From: an uncultured Senegalimassilia sp.
GTDB lineage: Bacteria > Actinomycetota > Coriobacteriia > Coriobacteriales > Eggerthellaceae
Direction: 5' to 3'
NCBI GenBank assembly: GCA_934630815.1
Contig: CAKTWI010000029.1
Location: forward strand, 1 to 26,128
DNA: 26,128 nt
Below are positions 6,462-13,966 of this stretch, in pieces; within the stretch, counting starts at the first letter, position 1, and the number at the start of each line of letters is the position of its first letter. The notes beneath the pieces were generated by a model that saw nothing but the letters and a program-made list of their open reading frames with translations, searched no databases and was not told where the DNA came from. A program made the translations under genes and the position numbers.

Positions 6462-8245
6462 CACGCCACCCCCTCGCCTTCGCTCACGCGCACGGCAAGC
6501 GTTGCACCCTCGGATCCGACGTCAAGGGAGAAGCGGACATCGCGGCGCTCGAGGATCCGGCGCAGCTCCTCAAGGGAGCGCGTGTAGCCCTCGGTTTGCG
6601 CCGATTCCTCGGCCTCCAGCGCGGCTCGCATCTCCACGACGCGGCGCTGCCCGTCGCCCGACCCTTCGCCGGCTTTCACGTTGTCGCTGACGAACAGCAT
6701 GAGGATGGGGTTGCTTGCTGCGAACGCCGCTGCCGCGAAATCGTAGAGACAGTCGTAGAGCACGCTTACCGTGGAGGCGGGCAGCACGCGCTTGACGTCC
6801 ACGAGCGCGGCGCAGTCGATGCCCAAGGTGCGCAGGTCGGCGGCGGTTTCGTTGAACACCAGCTGAAGGCGCTCGCGGTTGAACGCCGGGTCGCTTTTCC
6901 CGGCAAGCACCAACCCGCCCTTTCGTTTGCAGTACGCGATGAGCAGCTTGACTTCGGTGAGCTGCTCGCGTCGCTTCGCCAAGCTTTGCGGGTCGTTGCC
7001 GCGGGGGAGGTCGGACAGAAGCTCGTCGATGCGACGGGTCTTCGCCGCAAGCGTTTGCTCGATCTCGTCGACCAGCGCGCGTTCCTGTTGCGTGCGGTAC
7101 AGCACGCTGTCGATGGCGTGGCGATGCTTCAGTAGCTCGTTGTGCGCCCGCAGGCTGTCCCTTCGCTGCTCGAGCGTTTCGCGGCGCTCGTCGATGGCGG
7201 TGACGTCCTCGGCCAGCAGCGCCGACCCGCCGGTGACGTTATAGCCTCGAAACAGCGTATGGGGGACCGCCGTGGTGCGGAAGCTCGAGATGCTTCGGCG
7301 GGGAAGGTCGGACTGCAGGAACATGGAATGCAGCGCCTTGTCGTTGTCGCTTGGTTGGAACTGCGCGGTGTGCAGCGCCACCTCGCCGGTACGCGAAAGG
7401 ATGCGCAGGTTGAACGGAAGCGCGGAGAACATGGATTCGCGCCAGTAGTACGAAGGAAGGATTCCCAGGTCAAGCGCTATTTCTAGGCAGGATATCAGCA
7501 GAACGCTGTACACGAGCGCAAGGTTGGATCCTATCAGGAACCGCAGGATGTAGAGCACCGTGTACGCTCCCAGCACGCCCACGACAAGAATCATGGGCAC
7601 GAACGCGCTGCGCAGCTGCCTGCGCGCCGCGGCGAACGAGCAGGCGAAGAACAGGGCGATCAGCACGATGATCCATCCGAGTACTATCCAATACCCCGGG
7701 CCGTACGTGTAGCTGCCCGACCACAGCGGGTCGTCGAACGAGAAGCGGAAGACCGCGTGGTGCAGGTTGTTCGTGAGTACGAGCGCGATGAGCGCCGCAT
7801 CGATGGTAAGCGCGGCGCGTTTCGCGTAGCTTGTGACGGGCATGCGGTCGAGCGCCGCGGCGCGCATGGCGCTGAACAAGCTGAACGTGCTGGTCAGCAG
7901 CATGGGCACGTAATAGAGGTACCACATGATGGAGACCAGATGGTCGTTGCCGGTGGGGTATTTCAGCGTGACGATGAGCAGCCAGGCGATGCACAGGGCG
8001 GCGTTGGCCTTCAAGTAGCGCGCGATCTGCGCGTCGGAGCAGCGCAGGTGGATGGTGAACCCCCAGGCAGCCAGCAAGGGGGCCATGGCAAGCATGAAGC
8101 CCGTGGAGCTTGATGCGCCGGTGGGCATGCCGTGCAGGTTCGGCGTGGGGAAGGGACCCGCGGCTTGCAGCACGGCGAGCACCACGCCCAGCACGGCGCC
8201 AGCGATGGCGCACGCGATCAGCACATGTTTGCGGTCGATATCCAT
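6461..8245 (-). CDS. 8-TM sensor with degenerate kinase-like cytoplasmic part
   Basis: The 594-residue product has eight hydrophobic segments in roughly its first 275 residues. These include VLIACAIAGAVLGVVLAVL, LVSIMWYLYYVPMLLTS, YWIVLGWIIVLIALFFAC and LVYSVLLISCLEIAL, as in the 7TM histidine-kinase N-terminal domains. The soluble part has a domain around residues 280-350, then a charged coiled coil (about 350-460). The last region (about 480-594) is laid out like an HATPase domain (LYDCLYDFAAAAFAASNPI, DVRFSLDVGSEGATLAV). I find no H-box histidine, N box or G box, so it is probably a pseudokinase or receptor subunit (inference). ATG at 8245 has GGGAGG 6-7 nt upstream. It is translationally coupled to the true kinase downstream, which suggests a receptor or heterodimer partner. 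A 40-bp tandem repeat lies upstream. Confidence 0.85.
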   Translation of the reverse strand: MDIDRKHVLIACAIAGAVLGVVLAVLQAAGPFPTPNLHGMPTGASSSTGFMLAMAPLLAAWGFTIHLRCSDAQIARYLKANAALCIAWLLIVTLKYPTGNDHLVSIMWYLYYVPMLLTSTFSLFSAMRAAALDRMPVTSYAKRAALTIDAALIALVLTNNLHHAVFRFSFDDPLWSGSYTYGPGYWIVLGWIIVLIALFFACSFAAARRQLRSAFVPMILVVGVLGAYTVLYILRFLIGSNLALVYSVLLISCLEIALDLGILPSYYWRESMFSALPFNLRILSRTGEVALHTAQFQPSDNDKALHSMFLQSDLPRRSISSFRTTAVPHTLFRGYNVTGGSALLAEDVTAIDERRETLEQRRDSLRAHNELLKHRHAIDSVLYRTQQERALVDEIEQTLAAKTRRIDELLSDLPRGNDPQSLAKRREQLTEVKLLIAYCKRKGGLVLAGKSDPAFNRERLQLVFNETAADLRTLGIDCAALVDVKRVLPASTVSVLYDCLYDFAAAAFAASNPILMLFVSDNVKAGEGSGDGQRRVVEMRAALEAEESAQTEGYTRSLEELRRILERRDVRFSLDVGSEGATLAVRVSEGEGVA

Positions 8246-8310
8246 GGTGCGCCTCCCTTTCCCGTTTCCCCGTTCCATTTCCCCGTTTAGCTTCCAACGA
8301 GCTCGATCTG

Positions 8311-8440
8311 CCCTGACGGAAACCCGCTTTCCCCTGATGGGAAAGACACGCCCTGACGGGGTGTTTGCTTTCCCTGATGGGAAGGGCCCGCTCTGATGTG
8401 GTGTTGCCTCTCCTTGACGTGGCGGGACCTCCCCGATGAC
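8311..8440. repeat. 40-bp tandem repeat (3.2 copies) built of 20-bp phased palindromic half-units
   Basis: Units at 8311-8350, 8351-8390 and 8391-8430 and a partial one from 8431 align without gaps at about 68-70% identity (28/40 and 27/40 by eye). Each unit holds two CCCTGAYGGG-like sites. The CTGA cores, or their variants, start at 8313, 8334, 8353, 8374, 8393, 8414 and 8433, with spacings of 21 and 19 in strict alternation. The clearest sites are small inverted repeats such as TTTCCC-CTGAT-GGGAAA and TTCCC-TGAT-GGGAA. The array lies 66 bp upstream of the sensor operon start and 233 bp upstream of the divergent zinc-ribbon gene. It could be an array of operators. Confidence 0.75.
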
Positions 8441-8672
8441 CCACGGCGACCCGGCAGCCTATTTCGCCGGCGTGTCCTCGCCTGGGCGCGTGATCGTTTC
8501 GGCTCATTGTACGCGCTCGATTCGGCTTTGGCCCCCTGAACGAAAAGTCGGGCCGCGGGTTGCTGAAATGCGGCTGAAAATGGGACAGCATGGCGCTCTT
8601 GGAACGCCCGGCTTTGGTAAGCTGTTACCAGAGGTTTTCTCCACATACGCATTCGGGAAAGGGGAAAAAGCC
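8441..8672 (+). promoter_or_regulatory. Upstream region of the zinc-ribbon gene, with a palindrome at 8615-8630
   Basis: No gene is seen here. The inverted repeat TGGTAA-GCTG-TTACCA (8615-8630) is perfect and lies 42 bp before the start codon at 8673, a position suited to an operator near the transcription start. I could not assign convincing -35 and -10 boxes. AAAGGGG at about 8658 is the ribosome binding site of the downstream gene. Confidence 0.4.
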
Positions 8673-10124
8673 ATGGCCCAAGAATCGGTGAACTATCAAT
8701 GTCCGAACTGCATGGGGCCGCTTCGCTACAAGGGCGATAGCGGTATGCTCGAGTGCGAATTCTGCGAATCAACGTTCACGCCGGCCCAGGTCGAGGAGGC
8801 GTACGCGGCCAAGCAGCAAGAGGCCGACGAGAAGGCCGAGGCAGCGGCAGCACGTGCCGAAGCCGGCGAGCAATCAAGCTTCGAGCGCATGGCCGATGAG
8901 GCCGCCGGGGCGTCGTCGGTGGTCACCGATGACGTCATCGACGCCGCTGTGGCGGTGGGCGCCCAGGCCGAAAGCTCCATCGCGTCGTACCTTTCGCGCG
9001 CTAGTTGGAACGAGGAGGAGCGTGCCGGCATGCGCACGTACCTGTGCTCGTCGTGCGGCGCGCAGCTGACGTCCGACGCCACCACCGCCATCCAGGAATG
9101 CCCGTACTGCGGCAACCAGGCCATGGCGCCCGGCTCGTTTGTGGACACCGCCAAGCCCGACCTGGTCATCCCGTTCAAGTTGGACAAAGCGGCTGCCGAG
9201 CAGGCGCTTACCGACTACTACAAGGGCAAGAAGTTCCTTGCGAAGGAATTTGCCGCGCAAAACCGCATCGCTCATGTGCAGGGCGTGTACGTGCCGTTCT
9301 GGCTCTACGACGGATCGGCCAGTGGCGAGGGTACCTTCGAGGCGCGCAACATCCGCACCTGGCGCGAGGGTAAGTATGAGGTCACGGAAACCCACGTGTA
9401 CAACGCGTGGCGCCAGGGATCGTCGGAGTTCACGCGCATCCCCGCCGACGGTTCGGCGAAGATGCCGGATGAGCATATGGACGCCATCGAGCCGTTCGAC
9501 TACGACGAGCTGACCCCGTTCTCGGTGGCCTACCTGCCCGGCTATTCCGCCGAGCGCTACGACCAGGACGCTGATGACTGCCGCTACCGCGCCGTGCGCC
9601 GCATGGAGAACACGCTGGCCGACCAGCTGCGCGACACCGTTACCGGCTACGACCAGGTCGACCCGGCCACGGTGGACGCCGAGGTGTCGTTCTCCGAGAT
9701 TAAGCAGGCGCTGCTGCCGGTATGGATGCTGCACACGCGCTGGAAGGACAAGGACTTCCTGTTCGCCATGAACGGCCAGACGGGGCGCTTGGTGGGCGAT
9801 TTGCCGGTGTCGCCGCTGAAGGTGGTGCTGTGGTTCCTGGGCATCTTCCTGGTGGTCGGAGCCGTCATGCTGGGTGTTGACTTCGGGTTCATCCAGTTCG
9901 ACGACACCGTCACCCGCGTGGGCGTCGACGCGGGCGTGCCGCTGGTGGTGGCTGCCGGCGTGTGCCTCTATTTCTACTCGCAGATGAAGACGGCGGTGGA
10001 GCAGCGGAGTGCGCATGCGTACGTGGTCAACGGCAGCTTCGACTTAACGGGCAGCGACGATACGTTCGTCACCTCGTACCAGACGCGTACGCTTGTGGAA
10101 ACGGATGACGATAACAAGCGGTAA
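8673..10124 (+). CDS. TFIIB-type zinc-ribbon membrane protein
   Basis: The product has 483 residues. Two zinc ribbons lie near the N-terminus: C10/C13/C28/C31 (CPNC...CEFC) and C125/C128/C143/C146 (CSSC...CPYC). They are separated by an Ala/Glu-rich helical stretch. A conserved middle domain of about 200 residues follows (PDLVIPFKLDKAAAEQAL, VYVPFWLYDGSASGEGTF, LPGYSAERYDQDADDCRYRA). Two TM segments come next at about 380-405 and 418-436, then a short Asp-rich tail. This architecture matches bacterial proteins annotated as TFIIB-type zinc-ribbon containing, of which Bacillus subtilis YdjG is a relative. It is not a transcription factor. ATG at 8673 is the first methionine after AAAGGGG. The longer open frame from 8436 is not conserved-looking. 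The SPFH gene follows on the same strand 144 bp later, suggesting a common membrane-associated role. Confidence 0.88.
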   Translation: MAQESVNYQCPNCMGPLRYKGDSGMLECEFCESTFTPAQVEEAYAAKQQEADEKAEAAAARAEAGEQSSFERMADEAAGASSVVTDDVIDAAVAVGAQAESSIASYLSRASWNEEERAGMRTYLCSSCGAQLTSDATTAIQECPYCGNQAMAPGSFVDTAKPDLVIPFKLDKAAAEQALTDYYKGKKFLAKEFAAQNRIAHVQGVYVPFWLYDGSASGEGTFEARNIRTWREGKYEVTETHVYNAWRQGSSEFTRIPADGSAKMPDEHMDAIEPFDYDELTPFSVAYLPGYSAERYDQDADDCRYRAVRRMENTLADQLRDTVTGYDQVDPATVDAEVSFSEIKQALLPVWMLHTRWKDKDFLFAMNGQTGRLVGDLPVSPLKVVLWFLGIFLVVGAVMLGVDFGFIQFDDTVTRVGVDAGVPLVVAAGVCLYFYSQMKTAVEQRSAHAYVVNGSFDLTGSDDTFVTSYQTRTLVETDDDNKR

Positions 10125-10268
10125 CCGATTTTCACCGGTCGCAAAGGGTGCCGATCATCGCTTCCGTAACGGAACGGCCGGCGCCGCAAGTGATCGGGTA
10201 TAACCAAGCTCTACAGAACAGGTTTTGGAATAGCGAACGAATAGGCAGCATCGGAGAAGGAGGACATC

Positions 10269-11642
10269 ATGGGTTTGATCAAAGCGGGTATCGGAGCTGC
10301 AGGCGGCGTGCTGGCCGACTCTTGGCGCGAGTACTTCTACTGCGATTCGCTTGAAGCCGACGTGCTGTGCGCGAAGGGCCAGAAGCGCATCTCGGACAAG
10401 GGCCGCAGCTCGAACACCAAGGGCGAGAGCAACATCATCTCGGACGGCTCCATCATCGCGGTGAACGAGGGCCAGTTCATGATCATCGTCGAGCAGGGCG
10501 CCATCGTGGATGCCTGCGGCGAAGCGGGCGAGTTCGTGTTCGACAAGTCCACCGAGCCCAGTCTGTTCTTCGGCGAGTCCGGCACGTTGGGCGACCGCAT
10601 CAAGAAGTCGTTCGAGCGCGTGGGCGCGCGTTTCTCTTTCGGCGGCGACACGGGCAAGGACCAGCGCGTGTACTTCTTCAACTCGAAGGAGATTGTGGGC
10701 AACAAGTACGGCACGGCCCAGCCGGTGCCGTTCCGCGTGGTCGATGCCAACATCGGCCTTGATGTGGACATCTCCGTGCGCTGCAACGGCGAGTATTCAT
10801 ACAAGATCGTCGACCCGCTTATGTTCTACAAGAACGTCTGCGGCAACGTTGAGGAGCCCTACACGCGCGACAAGATTGACTCGCAGCTGAAAAGCGAGCT
10901 TTTGACCGCGCTGCAGCCGGCGTTCGCGAAGATCAGCGCCATGGGCGTGCGTTACTCGGCCGTGCCGGCGCACACCACCGAGCTTGCCGACGCGTTGAAC
11001 GAGGTGCTGTCGGAGAAGTGGGGCGAGCTGCGCGGTCTTCAGGTGGCAAGCTTCGGCGTGAACGCCATCGCGGCGTCCGAAGAGGACGAGCAGATGATTA
11101 AGGACCTGCAGAAGGCCGCGGTCATGCGCGACCCGAACATGGCTGCCGCCAACCTGGCGGCTTCGCAGGCCGATGCCATGCGCACGGCCGCCGCGAACGA
11201 GAACGGCGCCATGATGGGCTTCATGGGCATGGGCATGGCCAACGCGGTGGGCGGCATGAACCCGCAGGGCCTGTACGGCCAGGGCGGCAGCGCCCCGCAA
11301 AGCCAGTACCCCGTGGCGGCAGGCGGCGGCTTCGCGGCGCCTACCCCCGAGCCTGCTCCCGCGGCAGCGCCGGCGGCGGCGCCTGCGGCAGGCGGCGATG
11401 CGTGGACGTGCTCTTGCGGCGCCTCCAACACCGGCAAGTTCTGCAGCAACTGCGGCAGCCCCAAGCCCGAGCCGCCCGCGCCCGCCGGCGAGTGGACCTG
11501 CTCGTGCGGCGCGAAGAACAGCGGCAAGTTCTGCTGCAACTGCGGCAGCCCCAAGCCCGCAGGCGATGGCGGCTGGGATTGCCAGTGCGGCCAGCACAAC
11601 ACCGGCGCGTTCTGCAGCAACTGCGGCACGAAGCGCCCGTAA
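10269..11642 (+). CDS. SPFH (band 7) domain protein with three C-terminal zinc ribbons
   Basis: The 457-residue product starts with a short helix, then a SPFH/virion-core-type domain at about 30-290. Recognisable parts are EGQFMIIVEQGAIVDACGEAG (split: EGQFMIIVEQ, GAIVDACGEAG), the FFNSKEIVGNKYGT segment and the C-terminal helix ending EEDEQMIKDLQKAA. A Met/Gly-rich and then Pro/Ala-rich linker (about 330-375) leads to three near-identical zinc ribbons from residue 379 to the end. Each has the pattern CxCG-x7-CxNCG, with CSC...CSNC, CSC...CCNC and CQC...CSNC. There is no signal peptide or TM segment, so it is probably cytoplasmic and membrane-associated. The start is firm, with AGGAGG 5 nt upstream. 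B. subtilis YdjI, which recruits PspA-type proteins, is a plausible relative (family knowledge). No PspA gene is seen here. Confidence 0.9.
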   Translation: MGLIKAGIGAAGGVLADSWREYFYCDSLEADVLCAKGQKRISDKGRSSNTKGESNIISDGSIIAVNEGQFMIIVEQGAIVDACGEAGEFVFDKSTEPSLFFGESGTLGDRIKKSFERVGARFSFGGDTGKDQRVYFFNSKEIVGNKYGTAQPVPFRVVDANIGLDVDISVRCNGEYSYKIVDPLMFYKNVCGNVEEPYTRDKIDSQLKSELLTALQPAFAKISAMGVRYSAVPAHTTELADALNEVLSEKWGELRGLQVASFGVNAIAASEEDEQMIKDLQKAAVMRDPNMAAANLAASQADAMRTAAANENGAMMGFMGMGMANAVGGMNPQGLYGQGGSAPQSQYPVAAGGGFAAPTPEPAPAAAPAAAPAAGGDAWTCSCGASNTGKFCSNCGSPKPEPPAPAGEWTCSCGAKNSGKFCCNCGSPKPAGDGGWDCQCGQHNTGAFCSNCGTKRP

Positions 11643-11751
11643 GGCGGCTTGCGCGCAAAAGTGCTGCTGGTTCCTGCTTCGCGTAGCGCGAGCGTGGACC
11701 CCGTCCAGTAGCTAAGCGCCTGGAAGACAGCTCGCTCGCCGAAGCGTGAAG

Positions 11752-11847
11752 CGGGGTATCGGCCCCGACCCACGCGGCGAAGCGCGATACGCAAACTTGA
11801 TAGCGGCGCCCGTATATCATGCGGGCGTCGCTATTTGTGGGTAGGAT
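11752..11847. repeat. Intergenic hairpin element, left copy (A)
   Basis: This is a roughly 95-bp sequence shared with 15975-16070 at about 85% identity by eye. The shared parts include CGAAGCGCGAT, AAACTTGAT, GGCGCCCGTATATCATGCGG and GGGTAGGAT. This copy follows the SPFH gene and is succeeded by a fragment of an aldose-epimerase gene. Confidence 0.82.
11802..11832 (+). terminator. Hairpin inside element A, likely terminator of the SPFH gene
   Basis: AGCGGCGCCCG (11802-11812) pairs with CGGGCGTCGCT (11822-11832) with one G-U pair, around TATATCATG. It is followed by ATTTGTGG, a weaker U tract than that of the right-hand copy. It lies 160 nt after the SPFH stop codon. Confidence 0.55.
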
Positions 11848-11853
11848 CTTTTC

Positions 11854-11919
11854 GCCAACGATGCGCCGCTCATGGCGCTTGGGCCATGGTTGGGCCAAAC
11901 TTAGAGTCCAATCGGCTAC
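11854..11919 (+). pseudogene. Relic of an aldose 1-epimerase gene 3' end
   Basis: Positions 11854-11900 match 16920-16966 inside the intact epimerase gene at 40 of 47 bases, and read ANDAPLMALGPWLGQT against ANDAPFVALEPWSGHT. A second stretch, 11906-11919, matches the epimerase 3' flank at 17087-17100 in 12 of 14 bases. Relative to the intact copy, two deletions are needed: about 840 nt between the hairpin element and the coding remnant, and about 115 nt between the two remnants. The relic abuts the stop codon of the histidine kinase (11916-11918). Confidence 0.65.
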
Positions 11920-13058
11920 TTCGCAGCGCCTAGCTTAGGGAGGGTTGCGAGCATGACGGTGCCGTGGCTGGAGCTGTTCTCGACTTCGATTGTGCCACCG
12001 TGAAGCGTCGCGATTTCCCATACCAGCGACAGGCCCAACCCTACGCCCCCGTATTCCCTGCTGCGAGACTTGTCAACGCGGAAAAACGGCTGGAACACGC
12101 TGTCTCGGTGCTGTTCGGGGATTCCGAAACCCTCGTCTTCGATGCGGATGAGAACGCGATCGTCTTCCTTATCGACGGTCACGTCGATCGTCGAGGCGGG
12201 ACGGCTGTAGCGAATTGCGTTCTCGACAAGGTTGAACATCATCCGATACATCAATGGGTCGCTGCCGCTCATCAGGCTGTTCCCGCGGCAGGCGAGGGCG
12301 ATGCCCTTTTGGTCGGCGAGCGGGGCGAGGTCTGCTAGCACCTCCTCGATCAGGGGCGCGAGTTCTATTTCGTCGTTGCAGGGGATGGCGCGTAGCTCGC
12401 TCATTTCGAGCAATGTGCTCGTCATGCTCGACATTCTCTCGGTTTGCTCGCGCAACAGCTTAAGGAGGTCGTTGGTCGCGGGCGGTACGTTAGGGTGTTC
12501 TACTGCGAATAGCTCCATTTGGGCTTGCATGAGCGCCAGCGGCGTGCGCAACTCGTGCGCGGCGTTGCCGGAGAACTGGCGTTGCGCGGCGAAACCCGCG
12601 TCAAGGCGGTCTATCATGCCGTTGAACGATTCGCTGAACCTCTTGAATTCCGGAAGCACGTCCTCGCTGATTTTCGAATCGGCCAGATTCCTTGGCTGCA
12701 CGTGTTCGATTTGCGTGGCGAAAGCGCGCAGGGGCCTGAGTGCGCGGCCGCTTGCGAAGTATGCGAGCACGCCTCCGATAAGCGTCACCACAGCGGTAAT
12801 GCACCAGCTTGTAGCGCCGAACGACTTTTGCGCGTCGCTCACTACGATCGTCAGCTCATTGTCAACGTCCTCGCTTTCTGGGTCGAATGACCTGGGAGAA
12901 CTCTCGTCCACGTTGTTATAAGCCGATACCTCGCTGCCGATCACATCCATATATTGCATTCCGGAGTAGCCGACAAGGAAGTTCATCGATAGGCAGGCCG
13001 CGCAGACGAGGGCAGCCGTCATCAACGTGATGCGCCATTGCAGTGAAAGGTCCTTCAT
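11916..13058 (-). CDS. Sensor histidine kinase (HAMP-HisKA-HATPase)
   Basis: This is a 380-residue classical membrane kinase. TM1 spans about 10-30, a short extracytoplasmic sensor loop rich in Asp/Glu/Ser covers about 31-83, and TM2 spans about 84-103. A HAMP-like linker follows (GRALRPLRAFATQIEHV). HisKA has the phospho-His H168 in NAAHELRTPLALM. HATPase_c has the N box NLVENAIRYS, the G1 box EDEGFGIP, the F box FQPFFRVD and the G2 box GGVGLGLSLV. Its ATG overlaps the stop of the response regulator by 4 bp (ATGA), so the pair is translationally coupled. The small extracytoplasmic loop suits sensing at the membrane surface. The divergent redox operon at 13820-15880 is the likely target (inference from position). 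Confidence 0.94.
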   Translation of the reverse strand: MKDLSLQWRITLMTAALVCAACLSMNFLVGYSGMQYMDVIGSEVSAYNNVDESSPRSFDPESEDVDNELTIVVSDAQKSFGATSWCITAVVTLIGGVLAYFASGRALRPLRAFATQIEHVQPRNLADSKISEDVLPEFKRFSESFNGMIDRLDAGFAAQRQFSGNAAHELRTPLALMQAQMELFAVEHPNVPPATNDLLKLLREQTERMSSMTSTLLEMSELRAIPCNDEIELAPLIEEVLADLAPLADQKGIALACRGNSLMSGSDPLMYRMMFNLVENAIRYSRPASTIDVTVDKEDDRVLIRIEDEGFGIPEQHRDSVFQPFFRVDKSRSREYGGVGLGLSLVWEIATLHGGTIEVENSSSHGTVMLATLPKLGAAK

Positions 13059-13729
13059 TCGCGTTCCTCCATCACGTAGCCTTGCCCTATGCGGTTGCTG
13101 ATAGGGTCGTGCCCGAGCGCTTCGCGCAGCTTCTTCCTAAGCGCCGACATATGGACCCTGGCTGAGTTGCTGAAGCTGTTCGCGCTGCAGTCCCACACGT
13201 GCTCGAGGAGCTCCTCCTGGCTAACCGGTCGCCCTTGGTTGAGCATCAGGTACTCCAATATGCCCGTTTCCTTTCGAGTCAGGGAAAGGGATCGATTGTT
13301 TGCGCAAGCCTTACGAGAGCTTGTGTCAAAAGAAAGGGTTCCGCAGGTCAGCACGGTGCTGTCTTGTACAAACCGCCTGCGGGTCAGGCTTCGTATCCTG
13401 GCTGCGAGCTCTTCTAAGTGAAACGGTTTTGTCAGGTAATCGTTGGCCCCAGCGTCCAAGCCACCTACCTTATCAGCGATGTCGCATCGTGCCGATAAGA
13501 TCAGCACCTTCGTGTCGTGGTCGGTTTCCCGAAGCGTTTCAAGCACCGTCATGCCGTCCGCATCGGGAAGGTTCAGGTCGAGCACGACCAGGTCGAAGGT
13601 TTCGATGGCGAGCAGGTCGATAGCCGTTTGCCCATCATGGCAGCAATCGACGCTATAGGCAAGATGGCGAAGGCTGCGGGCGATTGCGTCGCACAGCGCC
13701 TTTTCGTCCTCGACAACCAAAATACGCAT
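13055..13729 (-). CDS. OmpR/PhoB-type response regulator
   Basis: The product is a 224-residue regulator. The receiver domain has E7/D8, the phosphoacceptor D51 (LVVLDLNLPDADG), a Ser of LILSA at the Thr/Ser switch position and K101 (YLTKPFHLEEL). The winged-helix output domain (about 125-224) contains SLTRKETGILEYLMLNQGR, the LLEHVW segment, VHMSALRKKL and the wing ending RIGQGYVM. The start chosen is the ATG at 13729, which has GGAGG 6 nt upstream and opens directly with RILVVEDE. An ATG six codons earlier is possible but less well placed. It is the first gene of the leftward pair and lies head-to-head with the redox operon, a common arrangement for direct regulation of the neighbour. Confidence 0.94.
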   Translation of the reverse strand: MRILVVEDEKALCDAIARSLRHLAYSVDCCHDGQTAIDLLAIETFDLVVLDLNLPDADGMTVLETLRETDHDTKVLILSARCDIADKVGGLDAGANDYLTKPFHLEELAARIRSLTRRRFVQDSTVLTCGTLSFDTSSRKACANNRSLSLTRKETGILEYLMLNQGRPVSQEELLEHVWDCSANSFSNSARVHMSALRKKLREALGHDPISNRIGQGYVMEERE

Positions 13730-13819
13730 ATCGGGCCTCCGGCTCATATGTGTTGTTCCTTAACGCGGATTTTATAGCAGACATGATTACATATGCCCAA
13801 GAACGAAAGGAGCGTCAGA
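13730..13819. promoter_or_regulatory. Divergent promoter region between the two-component system and the redox operon
   Basis: On the minus strand, TATAAA (plus 13771-13776) with TTGGGC 18 bp upstream (plus 13795-13800) is a possible promoter for the response regulator. The sequence CATATG occurs at 13745-13750 and 13790-13795, extended as CATATGT and ACATATG into a spaced inverted repeat around this promoter. A rightward promoter for the redox operon is not clear. Confidence 0.4.
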
Positions 13820-13966
13820 TTGTTCAAAACAAGGAAGGCGGTATTCCAGGCGATCTTGCTGGTCGTCGGGGCGGCCATGATCGGCTTCGGCGCCCTTCGG
13901 GGTGAGGTCGACATCGTGCTCAGCAAGGCTATCAGGCTGTGTTTGGAGTGTGTTGGGATTGGGTAA
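13820..13966 (+). CDS. CD1871A-type CXXC micro-protein, 48 aa
   Basis: This short gene encodes one TM helix (residues about 9-26, with AILLVVGAAMIGFGALRGE) followed by GEVDIVLSKAIRLCLECVGIG at the C-terminus (in parts: GEVDIVLSKAI, RLCLECVGIG). The last part matches the CD1871A family of CXXC micro-proteins that accompany membrane polyferredoxins. The CLEC pair is its key feature and may be a redox or metal site. TTG at 13820 has AAAGGAG 7-8 nt upstream and gives 48 residues. An upstream in-frame ATG at 13793 would give 57 residues but would place this ribosome binding site inside the gene. The 3' end overlaps the start region of the polyferredoxin gene, suggesting translational coupling. Its function is not established. 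Confidence 0.8.
   Translation: MFKTRKAVFQAILLVVGAAMIGFGALRGEVDIVLSKAIRLCLECVGIG

Noticed and set aside
8311..8440. CRISPR array
   Set aside because: The repeated parts are only about 10 bp long and imperfect, spacing is about 20 bp with no unique 30-bp spacers, and there are no cas genes.
8436..8672. N-terminal extension of the zinc-ribbon membrane protein
   Set aside because: The extension overlaps the end of the tandem repeat and an operator-like palindrome. It shows no conserved-looking sequence, and ATG 8673 has the ribosome binding site and opens directly with the first zinc ribbon.
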